From contig NZ_JAKZAJ010000006.1 in NCBI RefSeq assembly GCF_023156285.1, positions 124,001-188,000 on the forward strand: a stretch of 64,000 bases of DNA. Direction: 5' to 3'. Shown here in pieces: positions 9,208-19,844 of the stretch. The DNA comes from Marinobacter koreensis (GTDB lineage Bacteria > Pseudomonadota > Gammaproteobacteria > Pseudomonadales > Oleiphilaceae). How positions within the stretch are numbered: the stretch's first letter is position 1; every line of letters begins with the position of its first letter. The position numbers were made by a program, and so were the translations under genes. The notes beneath the pieces were generated by a model. The model did no database searches, was not told the origin of the DNA, and saw only the letters and a program-made list of their open reading frames with translations.

Positions 9208-9366
9208 TGTAACCCGACGACGGGCAGAGCGCCTTGCAATGGTTTCTCTGCCCCTCACCCCTTTCCTGTTGAACCGTTTATTGATGCGGCTCAAACAATA
9301 CCAACCCCGGCCCGCCTACTATAATAAGGACAGAACATTCCGTTATTACTGGCTGGAGGCTAAGGT

Positions 9367-9555
9367 ATGTCAATCAATATGGGTGGAGTTGATCGAGTCC
9401 TTCGAACATTGATAGGCGTCGTGCTGTTGGCGCTGGTATTTGTCGGCCCGCAGACTCCATGGGGCTGGATAGGCGTGGTACCACTAATTACGGGTTTGGT
9501 AGGCATTTGCCCGCTTTACACCCTGCTGGGCATAAAAACCTGTAAGAAATCCTGA
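9367..9555 (+). CDS. DUF2892 family small inner-membrane protein
   Basis: A 62-aa protein beginning MSINMGGVDRVLRTLIGV, the hallmark of the DUF2892/YgaP C-terminal domain, with two transmembrane helices ending in GICPLYTLLGIKTC. A ribosome binding site (GGAGG) lies about 8 bases before the ATG. Stand-alone members are common in marine gammaproteobacteria. Their role is unclear, although the same domain anchors some rhodaneses. Confidence 0.85.
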   Translation: MSINMGGVDRVLRTLIGVVLLALVFVGPQTPWGWIGVVPLITGLVGICPLYTLLGIKTCKKS

Positions 9556-9570
9556 GGGTAAACAAGCGAA

Positions 9571-9596
9571 ATGAGACCACCGGAAAGTGGTCTCAT
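9571..9596. terminator. Hairpin between convergent genes
   Basis: ATGAGACCAC and GTGGTCTCAT form a 10-bp stem with a 6-base loop, between the DUF2892 stop and the merR-type gene stop. There is no clear T-run, so it may act as a weak bidirectional terminator or a 3'-end stabiliser. Confidence 0.5.
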
Positions 9597-9627
9597 AGGT
9601 GAGATGGAGGGGGAGACGTCCCTCCTC

Positions 9628-9993
9628 CTATTTTACCGGCGTATTCAAGACCTCAAGCACCTCCTCGAGTTCAGTGATCATCTGTCGAATCAGTTGCTTG
9701 TACTGGGATGTATCGTCCTTGACCTCGTGACTGCTCAATTTCTGTTTGGCGCCACCGATGGTGTATCCCTGATCGTAGAGCAGGCTGCGGATCTGCCTGA
9801 TGGTGATCACATCCGCCCGCTGGTAATAGCGACGATTGCCCCGGCGCTTGACCGGTGACAACTGAGGAAATTCCTGCTCCCAATACCGCAGTACGTGCGC
9901 CTTTACGTTGCACAGCTCCGCGACTTCCCCGATGGTGAAGTAACGCTTTCCCGGGATTGCAGGTAGTTCGTTGTTATGACTGGGTTCCAGCAT
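9628..9993 (-). CDS. MerR family transcriptional regulator
   Basis: A 121-aa one-domain regulator. Residues 17-60 form the MerR winged helix-turn-helix ([26 protein letters not shown], then [13 protein letters not shown]). A helix and a short C-terminal coiled coil ([17 protein letters not shown]) serve for dimerisation. No metal-binding cysteines are visible. Its start overlaps the last 20 bases of ihfA, an arrangement seen after ihfA in many gammaproteobacteria, so it belongs to the pheST-ihfA transcript. Targets are unknown. Confidence 0.9.
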   Translation of the reverse strand: MLEPSHNNELPAIPGKRYFTIGEVAELCNVKAHVLRYWEQEFPQLSPVKRRGNRRYYQRADVITIRQIRSLLYDQGYTIGGAKQKLSSHEVKDDTSQYKQLIRQMITELEEVLEVLNTPVK

Positions 9994-10276
9994 ACGCTTC
10001 CACTTTTTGCTTTAGTTTTTGTCCTGGTCGAAACGTTACAACACGCCGTGCACTGATCGGGATTTCCTCACCGGTCTTGGGGTTTCTTCCCGGCCGCTGT
10101 TTCTTGTCCCGAAGGTCGAAATTGCCGAAGCCCGACAATTTCACCTGTTCGTTATGGCTGAGTGCGCCTCTGATCTCATCGAAAAAAGCTTCCACCATTT
10201 CCTTGGCCTCGCGCTTGTTCAACCCGAGCTCCTCGTACAAGCGCTCTGCCATTTCCGCTTTCGTCAAAGCCGCCAT
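9974..10276 (-). CDS. ihfA: Integration host factor subunit alpha
   Basis: A 100-aa DNA-bending protein that pairs with IHF-beta. It has the HU/IHF fold: [26 protein letters not shown] at the N-terminus, [30 protein letters not shown] through the arm, and [12 protein letters not shown] at the end. It starts 3 bases after the pheT stop, the classic pheST-ihfA arrangement. Confidence 0.97.
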   Translation of the reverse strand: MAALTKAEMAERLYEELGLNKREAKEMVEAFFDEIRGALSHNEQVKLSGFGNFDLRDKKQRPGRNPKTGEEIPISARRVVTFRPGQKLKQKVEAYAGTQS

Positions 10277-10279
10277 CTC

Positions 10280-12652
10280 TCAACTCCTCAGTGTTGCCCC
10301 CAGCTCTTCTTTCAATGCGTCAATCACACCGGTGAAGAGCGAATGCACTTCGTCCTCGTTCAAGGTGCGCTCAGGATGCTGCCAGAAAAGGCTCAACGCG
10401 AGGCTCCGGTTACCCTCACCGAGACTCTCGCCCTCGTATACATCGAACGCACGCAACGCTGTCAGGCGGTCGCCGGCATGCTTTCTTGCCACACGCTCAA
10501 CATCGGAGAACGCCACATCGGCACCGATTATGATAGCCAAATCCCGGCGGACCTCCGGGAATTTTGAAATTTCTTTGAAATTAGGCACATAACCCGTAAC
10601 GATTGAATTCAAGAATAGCTCAAACATCAGGATCGTGCCATTAAGTTCAAGATTTTTCTGAACTTGCGGATGCAACGTGCCCAGCCACCCTACATGTTCG
10701 CCGTCACGCATCAGTTCGGCCGTCTGCCCCGGATGCAGCGCCGGATGCTGACTGGCGACAAACTGGATCTCGATCCCCAGCAGGCGGAACAATCCTTCCA
10801 GCTCCCCTTTTACATCAAAAAAATCGGCTGTTCTGCGACCGTTGACCCAGTTTTCCGGATACTGGTTACCTACCACAACACCGGCCAGCATTGGCTGTTG
10901 ATCAATACGCTGATCGTTCTGCTCGAACCGGAGCCCGGTTTCGAACAACCGGATCCTCGGTTGTTGGCGATTCTGATTGTACGCGACGGTTTTCAGGAGC
11001 CCACTCCAGAGCGTGGTTCGCATGACCGAAAGATCCGCGGAAATCGGATTGGCCAGCGCAATGCCATTACGTTCCGGATCAACCAGCTTCTGTACGGCCG
11101 GATCCACAAAGCTGTAGGTCACCGCTTCCTGGTACCCCTGGTCGACGAAATAGTTTCGGATGGCAGACACGGGACGTTTCGCCTCTTCCCGGGCTCGCAA
11201 CCCAAGCGACCCGGTCGGCTCGGTAACCGGCAGGTTGTTGTAGCCGAAAATCCGTCCCACTTCCTCGATAAGGTCTTCTTCAATCGTGATATCCGGACGG
11301 AAACTGGGCACAGAAATCCGCCAGCCGTCCTTGAGTAACTTCTCGACAGGCATGCCGAGACGGGTCAGGATTTCTTCCACCGTCGTGCGGTCAATAGCCA
11401 GCCCAAGCACATCCGCCAGACGCTGTTCACGAAGATCGACCACGCGATCGGAGGGCAGGTTCTCCTTACTGGCAACTTCCACGATTTCGCCCGGCTCACC
11501 GCCGACGATGTCCATCAACAACTGCGTGGCACGCTCCATGGCCTCCCGTGCGAGCTTGTAGTCGACACCACGCTCAAAACGATGGGAAGCATCGGTATGA
11601 AGCCCGTAATGGCGAGCCTTTCCGGCCAGCGTAATCGGATCGAAATAGGCTGCTTCAAGAACAAGGTCCCGGGTTTTAGCACTGACTCCGGAATGTTCGC
11701 CACCCATCACTCCGGCAATTGCGACCGGCTTTTCGTGGTCGGCGATAACGAGGGTATCTTCTGTCAGTTCAACCTCTTGTCCGTCGAGAAGGACCAGTTT
11801 TTCCTGAGGCTTCGCCATGCGCACCACGATGCCACCCTGGATTTCCTCCCGGTCGAAGGCATGCAGGGGCTGACCCAGTTCGAGCATTACATAGTTGGTG
11901 ACATCCACCGCAGCATCAATTGATCGGATACCGGAGCGGCGCAGCCTTTCCTGCATCCACAGGGGCGAGGCTGCCTGCAGGTCTACGTTGCGCAGAATAC
12001 GCCCCAGATATCGCGGACAGCCTTCAGGTGCTTCCACCCGGATCTCCGGCACCTCGGAGTGTGCCGCGGGCACCGGCTGAATATCCGGCTCCGAGACCTG
12101 AATACTGTTGAGTACACCAACCTCCCGCGCGATGCCCTTGATCGAGAGGCAATCACTGCGGTTCGGCGTCAGATCGACATCAATGGTGATGTCGTTGAGC
12201 TTCAGGTAGTCGGCCATGTCCTGACCGACCGGAGCATCGCCCGGAAGCTCCATCAGTCCGTCGTGGTTGTCCGATAACGCCAGCTCTGACTCGGAACAAA
12301 GCATGCCCTGCGAGGGCTGGCCACGAAGCTTGGCCTTTTTGATCTTGAAGTTACCAGGCAGAACCGCTCCGACAACCGCGAAGGGCACTTTCAGCCCCTG
12401 CCGGACGTTGGGTGCACCACAAACCACCTGGACCGTCTCGCGGCCATCGTGGACCTGGCAAACCCGTAACTTGTCTGCGTCGGGATGAGGTTCAACAGAC
12501 TGGACTTCCCCGACCACAACGCCGGTAAATTCGCCGGCGACCGGCTCGAAGCCGTCCACTTCCAGCCCGGCCATCGTGATCTGGTCCATCAATTCCTGGG
12601 AGCCAATGTTCGGGTTAACCCACTCGCGCAGCCATTGTTCACTGAATTTCAT
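10280..12652 (-). CDS. pheT: Phenylalanyl-tRNA synthetase beta subunit
   Basis: A 790-aa subunit of the (alpha-beta)2 enzyme that charges tRNA-Phe. Domains in order: the N-terminal tRNA-binding OB fold (VVVGEVQSVEPHPDADKLRV), the B3/B4 editing domain (residues about 210-390, with DAAVDVTNYVMLELGQPLHAFD), B5, the synthetase-like core (EEVGRIFGYNNLP onward), and the C-terminal ferredoxin-fold anticodon-binding domain (FPEVRRDLAIIIGADVAFSDV). Length and order are normal. It lies between pheS and ihfA in one minus-strand operon. Confidence 0.97.
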   Translation of the reverse strand: MKFSEQWLREWVNPNIGSQELMDQITMAGLEVDGFEPVAGEFTGVVVGEVQSVEPHPDADKLRVCQVHDGRETVQVVCGAPNVRQGLKVPFAVVGAVLPGNFKIKKAKLRGQPSQGMLCSESELALSDNHDGLMELPGDAPVGQDMADYLKLNDITIDVDLTPNRSDCLSIKGIAREVGVLNSIQVSEPDIQPVPAAHSEVPEIRVEAPEGCPRYLGRILRNVDLQAASPLWMQERLRRSGIRSIDAAVDVTNYVMLELGQPLHAFDREEIQGGIVVRMAKPQEKLVLLDGQEVELTEDTLVIADHEKPVAIAGVMGGEHSGVSAKTRDLVLEAAYFDPITLAGKARHYGLHTDASHRFERGVDYKLAREAMERATQLLMDIVGGEPGEIVEVASKENLPSDRVVDLREQRLADVLGLAIDRTTVEEILTRLGMPVEKLLKDGWRISVPSFRPDITIEEDLIEEVGRIFGYNNLPVTEPTGSLGLRAREEAKRPVSAIRNYFVDQGYQEAVTYSFVDPAVQKLVDPERNGIALANPISADLSVMRTTLWSGLLKTVAYNQNRQQPRIRLFETGLRFEQNDQRIDQQPMLAGVVVGNQYPENWVNGRRTADFFDVKGELEGLFRLLGIEIQFVASQHPALHPGQTAELMRDGEHVGWLGTLHPQVQKNLELNGTILMFELFLNSIVTGYVPNFKEISKFPEVRRDLAIIIGADVAFSDVERVARKHAGDRLTALRAFDVYEGESLGEGNRSLALSLFWQHPERTLNEDEVHSLFTGVIDALKEELGATLRS

Positions 12653-12724
12653 GGTTTATGCCTTGTCCTGATGCGGTTTCGCCTGTTGAATTGGTTGCCG
12701 GTTTGCGCCTTGAAACTGCCCGGA

Positions 12725-13793
<1,069 letters not shown>

Positions 13794-13860
13794 CAGGAGG
13801 CGCCTTCACGTTTCCATGAGACGCCCGATCGATCTGCAATCGATGAGAGATCTTAAGCGA

Positions 13861-14214
13861 TCACAGGGACGCTTTGGCTTTCTCAACTACAGCAGCAAAA
13901 GCCTGCTGCTCATTCATGGCCAGGTCGGCCAGAACCTTACGATCGATTTCGACATTCGCCTTCTTCAGGCCAGCGATCAGACGGCTGTAGGACAGACCGT
14001 TGGCGCGGGCACCCGCATTGATACGGGAAATCCACAGGGCGCGGAATGCGCGCTTGCGGTTACGACGGTCGCGGTACGCATACTGACCGGCCTTGATAAC
14101 CGCCTGTTTGGCAACCCGGAAAACACGGCTACGGGCACCGTAGTAACCCTTGGCCTGATTCATGATCTTCTTGTGACGACGACGTGCTACCACGCCACGC
14201 TTTACACGAGCCAT
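13861..14214 (-). CDS. rplT: 50S ribosomal protein L20
   Basis: A 117-aa 23S rRNA-binding protein, also the autoregulator of its own operon in E. coli. The basic N-terminus ([20 protein letters not shown]) and the conserved [20 protein letters not shown] segment identify it. It follows rpmI with a 29-base gap. Confidence 0.98.
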   Translation of the reverse strand: MARVKRGVVARRRHKKIMNQAKGYYGARSRVFRVAKQAVIKAGQYAYRDRRNRKRAFRALWISRINAGARANGLSYSRLIAGLKKANVEIDRKVLADLAMNEQQAFAAVVEKAKASL

Positions 14215-14243
14215 ACTTTAATCCTTCTTAACCAGTGAGACGC

Positions 14244-14435
14244 TTATTTGGCGATCATACGCTTGATGGAAGCCACATCGGACTTGGCGATCAGCTTGGT
14301 ACCACGGAGCTGACGCTTACGCTTGGGGCTCTTCTTGGTCAAGATATGACTGGTGAAGGACTGCTTGTGCTTGAAGCCTGTCGCGGTCTTCTTGAACCGC
14401 TTGGTGGCTCCACTTTTACTTTTCATCTTCGGCAT
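14244..14435 (-). CDS. rpmI: 50S ribosomal protein L35
   Basis: A 63-aa very basic protein with the family start [20 protein letters not shown] and the [19 protein letters not shown] end. It lies between infC and rplT as in most bacteria. Confidence 0.98.
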   Translation of the reverse strand: MPKMKSKSGATKRFKKTATGFKHKQSFTSHILTKKSPKRKRQLRGTKLIAKSDVASIKRMIAK

Positions 14436-14489
14436 TTTTAAAACTCCGCATTCTATTATTTAAAAACAAATATGACCCTGAACGACAAA

Positions 14490-14509
14490 TCCCCCGCCGA
14501 TGCGGGGGA
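14490..14509 (-). repeat. GC-rich hairpin between infC and rpmI
   Basis: TCCCCCGC and GCGGGGGA form an 8-bp stem with a 4-base loop, about 20 bases after the infC stop. No long U-run follows on the minus strand. It could be a partial terminator or part of an L20 operator structure. Confidence 0.55.
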
Positions 14510-14527
14510 CCGGTCATCGATTCAGAC

Positions 14528-15070
14528 TCACTTCTTCTTGCGGGGCGCCACGACCATGGTCATCTGGCGGCCTTCCATTTTCGGCCGCTGTTCTACCTGG
14601 CCCAGCTCTTCAATATCTGCCTCAATGCGGTTCATGAGCTTCATACCAATTTCCTGGTGTGCCATCTCACGCCCACGGAAGCGGATAGTGATTTTGCCGC
14701 GGTCCCCGTTTTCAAGGAAACGTACCAGGTTGCGTAGTTTGACCTGATAATCCCCTTCTTCAGTTCCTGGACGGAACTTGACCTCTTTGACCTGCGTCTG
14801 CTTCTGCTTTTTCTTGGCAGCCGCCTTGGCCTTCTTCTCTTCGAAGATCTTCTTGCCGTAGTCCATTATCTTACAGACGATCGGATCGGAATCCGTAACC
14901 TGAACCAGGTCAAGAGACGCTTCTTCTGCCTGCTTGAGAGCATCCTCAATCGGAACAATACCGACCTGATTGCCTTCGGCGTCAATCAGACGGACTTCAG
15001 TTGCGTCAATATTCTCATTGATAGGCGCTTTAGGAGTACGCCCACCCCGATTCGCTCGCTGTTTAATAAT
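14528..15070 (-). CDS. infC: Translation initiation factor IF-3 (ATT start codon)
   Basis: A 180-aa factor that binds the 30S subunit and checks start codons. The frame is open well beyond the first ATG at 14866 and gives the full N-domain ([20 protein letters not shown], then [20 protein letters not shown]). No ATG, GTG or TTG lies at the expected start; two ATT codons do (15070 and 15067), with GGAG 5 or 8 bases upstream. The 180-aa product from 15070 matches the E. coli length. A rare ATT/AUU start is known for infC and allows IF3 to repress its own translation. The first ATT overlaps the thrS stop (TGATT). Confidence 0.95.
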   Translation of the reverse strand: MIKQRANRGGRTPKAPINENIDATEVRLIDAEGNQVGIVPIEDALKQAEEASLDLVQVTDSDPIVCKIMDYGKKIFEEKKAKAAAKKKQKQTQVKEVKFRPGTEEGDYQVKLRNLVRFLENGDRGKITIRFRGREMAHQEIGMKLMNRIEADIEELGQVEQRPKMEGRQMTMVVAPRKKK

Positions 15071-16995
15071 CAGATCTCCGTTTTGGTTCTACCTTTACGT
15101 TCGACGTCCGCAGCCAGTAGCTTCTCGAACTCGTCGACCGACATGGTTCCCAGGTCCTCACCTTTTCGTGTTCTTACGGCAACGGCGTTGTTCTCGATTT
15201 CTTTATCGCCAACAACGACCAGATAGGGAACCTTGTTAAGAGTATGCTCGCGGATTTTAAAGCCGATCTTCTCGTTTCTCAAGTCAGCATTAACCCGATA
15301 TCCCAAAGAATCCCACTTTTTCGCCAGATTCTGACAATAATCACGCTGATTGTCGGTAATATTCAGTACCGCAACCTGGGTTGGTGCCAACCAGACCGGA
15401 AACGCACCTTCATATTCTTCAATCAGGATCCCGATAAAGCGCTCAAAGGAACCCAATACAGCGCGATGCAGCATAACCGGCGTTTTGCGCTCGGAATTGT
15501 CGGCCACATACTGGGCGCCCAGACGACCCGGCATTGAGAAATCCACCTGAATGGTTCCGCACTGCCACACCCGGCCAATGCAGTCCTTCAGGGAGAATTC
15601 GATTTTCGGGCCATAGAAAGCCCCCTCTCCCGGCAGCAGTTCCCAGTCCACACCTTCGCGGTTCAGGGCTTCCTCCAGAGCGGCTTCCGATTTGTCCCAG
15701 ACCTCGTCTGAACCCACACGTTTTTCAGGACGGGTGGACAGCTTATAGAGAATGTCGGTAAACCCGAAATCTTTGTACACCTCGTGAAGGAGCTTGATGA
15801 ACGAGGAGACTTCCGCCTGGATCGCATCCTCCTCACAGAAAATGTGAGCGTCGTCCTGGGTGAAACCGCGAACCCGCATCAATCCATGCAGTGCACCGGA
15901 CGCCTCGTTCCGGTGACAGGAGCCGAACTCGGCCAGTCGCAGGGGCAGGTCCTTGTAGCTCTTCAGGCCCTGGTTGAACACCTGGACGTGACACGGGCAG
16001 TTCATCGGCTTGATTGCGTAGTCGTGCTTCTCCGACTCGGTGGTGAACATGTCATCCTTGAACTTGTCCCAATGGCCGGACTTCTCCCAGAGGGTGCGTG
16101 ACACCACCTGAGGAGTCTTGATCTCCTGATAGCCGTGCCTGTGGAGCTTGCGGCGCATGTACTGCTCGATTTCCTGGTACAGGGACCAGCCGTCGGGATG
16201 CCAGAAAACCATACCCGGCGCTTCTTCCTGCATATGGAACAGGTCGAGCTTCTTACCAATCTTGCGGTGATCCCGCTTCTCTGCCTCTTCCAGGCGGTGC
16301 AGGTAAGCCTTGAGATCCTTTTTGTTGCCCCAGGCGGTGCCATAAACCCGCTGCAACTGCTCGTTGCCAGTGTCACCACGCCAGTAGGCACCTGCCACCT
16401 TGGTCAGCTTGAATGCCTTGAGCTTGCCGGTGCTGGGCACATGAGGCCCGCGGCACAGATCGATGAAATCACCCTGACGGTAGAAGGAAAGATCCTCCTC
16501 CCCCGGGATGTCCTCGATAATCCGGACCTTGTACTCTTCTCCCATCTCATCAAACAGATTCACCGCCTGATCCCGGGACATGATCGACCGGGAAACCGGA
16601 ATATCCTGCTTCGCGAGTTCTTCCATGCGCTTTTCGATCCGCGCAAGATCTTCATTCGTGAACGGGCGATCGTATTTGAAATCGTAGTAGAAGCCGTTAT
16701 CGATCACCGGCCCGATGGTTACCTGCGCTTCCGGGAACAGCTCCTTGACCGCCATGGCAAGCAAATGCGCCGTGGAATGACGGATAATATCAACGCCCTC
16801 TTCATCCCGATCGGTCACGATGGCCAATTCGGCATCCCGATCGATGAGATGACTGGTGTCCACCAGTTTGCCGTCCACCTTACCGGCCAGAGCGGCTTTT
16901 GCCAGCCCCGCACCAATGTCTGCGGCGACGTCGTGAACGGTTACGGATTCAGAAAAACTGCGGTGACTGCCATCCGGCAGGGTAATGACGGGCAT
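15070..16995 (-). CDS. thrS: Threonyl-tRNA synthetase
   Basis: A 641-aa class II synthetase of normal length. Domains: N-terminal TGS ([20 protein letters not shown]), the editing domain with the metal-binding HSTAH ([18 protein letters not shown]) and the later SAD motif region (YWRGD), the catalytic core with the Zn-binding [10 protein letters not shown] and [20 protein letters not shown], and the anticodon-binding domain ([20 protein letters not shown]). It is the first gene of the thrS-infC-rpmI-rplT-pheST-ihfA-merR run, with an AGGAG site before its ATG. Confidence 0.98.
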   Translation of the reverse strand: MPVITLPDGSHRSFSESVTVHDVAADIGAGLAKAALAGKVDGKLVDTSHLIDRDAELAIVTDRDEEGVDIIRHSTAHLLAMAVKELFPEAQVTIGPVIDNGFYYDFKYDRPFTNEDLARIEKRMEELAKQDIPVSRSIMSRDQAVNLFDEMGEEYKVRIIEDIPGEEDLSFYRQGDFIDLCRGPHVPSTGKLKAFKLTKVAGAYWRGDTGNEQLQRVYGTAWGNKKDLKAYLHRLEEAEKRDHRKIGKKLDLFHMQEEAPGMVFWHPDGWSLYQEIEQYMRRKLHRHGYQEIKTPQVVSRTLWEKSGHWDKFKDDMFTTESEKHDYAIKPMNCPCHVQVFNQGLKSYKDLPLRLAEFGSCHRNEASGALHGLMRVRGFTQDDAHIFCEEDAIQAEVSSFIKLLHEVYKDFGFTDILYKLSTRPEKRVGSDEVWDKSEAALEEALNREGVDWELLPGEGAFYGPKIEFSLKDCIGRVWQCGTIQVDFSMPGRLGAQYVADNSERKTPVMLHRAVLGSFERFIGILIEEYEGAFPVWLAPTQVAVLNITDNQRDYCQNLAKKWDSLGYRVNADLRNEKIGFKIREHTLNKVPYLVVVGDKEIENNAVAVRTRKGEDLGTMSVDEFEKLLAADVERKGRTKTEI

Positions 16996-17099
16996 GGAAT
17001 ACTCCTCGTGAATGACTCAGCGGTGATCTATACCAAAGATCACATGTCGCCAGCTCACCGCGACACAAACCGCGGGCTGGCCGGGAGGCAGTCTAACAG

Positions 17100-17129
17100 A
17101 AAAAAACCCGGCGGGTTAACGCCGGGTTT
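17100..17129 (-). terminator. Intrinsic terminator of the TRAP transporter operon
   Basis: On the minus strand a 10-bp stem (AAACCCGGCG / CGCCGGGTTT) with a 6-base loop runs into seven Ts. It begins about 30 bases after the permease stop. Confidence 0.92.
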
Positions 17130-17156
17130 CACAGACAAAGATCGGTTATCACCGAA

Positions 17157-19757
17157 TCATGCCGGTTCCGGTTCGGCTTCTTCCCGAGCCTTTCGCCGGA
17201 GCTGGCCGAAGGCCAGCAGACCAAGCAGCAAGAACGCCGGAATGAACATCAACTCCTTGGGCGGACGATCATTCGGAATTTCCAGTTCGTCGATTGTCCA
17301 GCCGTAACTGATGCCGGCTTTCTCCGCGACACTGCCAAAGTTTACGAAGTCGACGGCCATCACGTCGCCCTGACGGGACAATTCAAGACCCGCCTGGGCC
17401 AGGCGCTGTTCCGGGCTTTCAGCCTTCGGCAGGTTCAGACTGATCACCTTGGTGACCTCTTCACCCGAAATCGCCGTTCCCGATGCCCGCAGGTAGATCG
17501 GCTCGCCCGCCGGCACTTCATCGATCCGCTGGAAGATCTCCGTTGCCGGACGTTGATCCATGGCCGGGTATACCTGATCCCACCAGAAACCGGGGCGGAA
17601 CAGAGTAAAGGTCACCAACAGAAGCAACACGACTTCCCACCAGCGGGTTCGGGTAAACCAGTACCCCTGGGTTGCGGCAGCAAAGACCAGCATCGCCGTG
17701 ATGGCACTGAACACCGTCACAAGCAGGTCAAACCAACCGGTCAGACCCAGCAACAATAGCTGGTTATTGAAAATAAACATGAACGGCAGAATCGCGGTCC
17801 GGATGTCATAGATGAATCCCTGAACACCGGTCCGGATCGGATCGGCCCCCGATATCGCCGCCGCGGCATAGGCGGCAAGCCCGACCGGTGGCGTGTCGTC
17901 AGCCAATATACCGAAATAGAAAACGAACATGTGGACCGCAATCAGCGGCACCAGGAAGCCGTTTTCTGCACCGAGCGTCACGATAACCGGCGCCATCAGG
18001 GTGGACACAACGATGTAGTTTGCCGTGGTGGGCAGGCCCATACCGAGAATCAGGCTGATGATCGCGGTAAAGATCAGGATCAGCAGCAGGTTTCCGCCGG
18101 AAATGTACTCCACGAACTGAGTCATCACCAGGCCAATACCGGTGAGTGTCACGGTACCGACCACAATGCCCGCGGTCGCCGTGGCAACACCAATGCCGAC
18201 CATGTTTCTTGCACCGGTCACCAGTGCGTCACCAAGTTCGACCACCCCACCGCGCAACAACTCGCCGACGTTACCGCTCTTTCTGAAGTAGGCCTTCAGC
18301 GGCTTCTGGGTCACCAGGATGAACATCATGAACACCGTTGACCAGAAGGCGGACAACTGCGGCGAGAAGCGTTCAACGGTCAGACACCAGACCAGAACCA
18401 CCACCGGCAACAGATAGTACAACCCGGCCTTGAAGGTCTCGGCCAACGGCGGGAGTTCATTGATATCCGCATCGGGACCGTCTTCATCCAGGTCGGGGAA
18501 CTTGCAGGAGTAGGCAACCAGTGCCAGGTAGATAACGCCGAGCAGCACCGTCAGGATCCAGGGTGCGGATTCTCCCAGCGCGCCTTTCAGCCAACCGACA
18601 CCGTAGTAGACCACAAGCGTCAGGATGCTGAAGCCCAGAATAATGGTAACCCAGCTCAAAAGCCGCTGCGCCATGGTCGGCTTCACCTTTCGCTCGATTC
18701 CCTTCATGTTGAGCTTGCAGGCCTCAAGGTGGACCATGTAAAGCAGTGCAATATAAGAGATCAACGCAGGGAGGATGGCCGCCTTTACGACCTCCAGGTA
18801 AGGAATACCCACGTACTCGACCATCAGGAAAGCCGCGGCCCCCATGATGGGCGGTGTCAGCTGGCCATTCACAGAAGCAGCCACTTCCACGGCGCCGGCT
18901 TTGGTCGCCGGAAAACCCACGCGCTTCATCAGCGGGATGGTGAACGTACCCGTGGTCACCACGTTGGCAATGGACGAACCGGACACCACACCACTGAGAC
19001 CACTGGACACCACCGCCGCTTTGGCCGGCCCGCCCCGCATGTGCCCCAGCATGGCATAGGCAATCTTGATGAAATAGCTGCCAGCGCCGGCTTTCTCCAG
19101 CATGGCGCCAAACAGAACAAACAGGAATACAAAACTGGTCGAAACGCCCAGGGCCACGCCAAATACGCCTTCGGTACCCAACCATTGATGTGAGGCCAGT
19201 TTACTGAGACTGACGCCGCCATGGGATATCACATCCGGCATGTAAGGGCCGGCCAGGGAGTAAAAGATGAACACAGCGGCCACGATGGTCAGTGCCAGTC
19301 CCAGGGCACGACGGGTCGCCTCAAGCAGCAACACCAGGCCCAACATGGCGACCACCATATCCGTCGTGGTCGGGGCGCCCGGACGCTGCGCCAGGTCACG
19401 ATAGAAAATAAAAATATAGGAGGCCGCAAAGGCGGCTGCCAGCGCCAGCACCCAATCATAGATCGGGACATGATTGGCGTGCTTCCCCTTGAACATTGGG
19501 AAGGCGGCAAAGGCCAGGAAAATGGCAAAGGCCAAATGAATCGAACGTGCTTCCGTAGAATTGAACACGCCGATGTTGAAAATATAAGGAAGCGGTGACG
19601 CTATCCAAAGCTGAAAAAGAGACCAGAGCAAAGGAACGATAAAGAGAATGATGGCGGCCGGCCCAGTTGCGGCCCGTCCACCCGACTCGGTCTGGAGGAA
19701 TTCCTCTAGTTTCTGCTTATCGACGGCATCCCCGGCTCTCGGGTCGCTATTTGTCAT
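17157..19757 (-). CDS. TRAP transporter fused permease (4TM/12TM) with C-terminal DUF3394
   Basis: An 866-aa inner-membrane protein that fuses the small (DctQ-like) and large (DctM-like) TRAP subunits and takes up a solute delivered by the binding protein using an ion gradient. The DctM core is recognised by GSSIANVVTTGTFTIPLMKR, GQLTPPIMGAAAFLMVEYVG and MGLPTTANYIVVSTLMAPV. After about residue 700 there is a DUF3394-type region with a PDZ-like segment (FGSVAEKAGISYGWTIDELE) and a last helix. The gene follows its TAXI binding protein, with a hairpin between them. Confidence 0.95.
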   Translation of the reverse strand: MTNSDPRAGDAVDKQKLEEFLQTESGGRAATGPAAIILFIVPLLWSLFQLWIASPLPYIFNIGVFNSTEARSIHLAFAIFLAFAAFPMFKGKHANHVPIYDWVLALAAAFAASYIFIFYRDLAQRPGAPTTTDMVVAMLGLVLLLEATRRALGLALTIVAAVFIFYSLAGPYMPDVISHGGVSLSKLASHQWLGTEGVFGVALGVSTSFVFLFVLFGAMLEKAGAGSYFIKIAYAMLGHMRGGPAKAAVVSSGLSGVVSGSSIANVVTTGTFTIPLMKRVGFPATKAGAVEVAASVNGQLTPPIMGAAAFLMVEYVGIPYLEVVKAAILPALISYIALLYMVHLEACKLNMKGIERKVKPTMAQRLLSWVTIILGFSILTLVVYYGVGWLKGALGESAPWILTVLLGVIYLALVAYSCKFPDLDEDGPDADINELPPLAETFKAGLYYLLPVVVLVWCLTVERFSPQLSAFWSTVFMMFILVTQKPLKAYFRKSGNVGELLRGGVVELGDALVTGARNMVGIGVATATAGIVVGTVTLTGIGLVMTQFVEYISGGNLLLILIFTAIISLILGMGLPTTANYIVVSTLMAPVIVTLGAENGFLVPLIAVHMFVFYFGILADDTPPVGLAAYAAAAISGADPIRTGVQGFIYDIRTAILPFMFIFNNQLLLLGLTGWFDLLVTVFSAITAMLVFAAATQGYWFTRTRWWEVVLLLLVTFTLFRPGFWWDQVYPAMDQRPATEIFQRIDEVPAGEPIYLRASGTAISGEEVTKVISLNLPKAESPEQRLAQAGLELSRQGDVMAVDFVNFGSVAEKAGISYGWTIDELEIPNDRPPKELMFIPAFLLLGLLAFGQLRRKAREEAEPEPA

Positions 19758-19797
19758 AGCCGGATCCTGTCAGAGGGAAATCGAAAAGGTCGGAAAA

Positions 19798-19823
19798 GGC
19801 CACAGGCGAGGTTGCCTGTGGCC
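19798..19823 (-). terminator. Intercistronic hairpin of the TRAP operon
   Basis: A perfect 10-bp stem (GGCCACAGGC / GCCTGTGGCC) with a 6-base loop is followed on the minus strand by TTTTCC. It sits between the binding-protein gene and the permease gene. Partial termination or 3'-end protection here would give more binding protein than permease. Confidence 0.75.
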
Positions 19824-19844
19824 ACGTCATTTAGCTCAGCCGGA

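Noticed and set aside
9606-9625. GGAGGG / CCCTCC hairpin beside the merR-type stop
   Set aside because: Six bases only and no T-run; weaker than the adjacent 9571-9596 hairpin.
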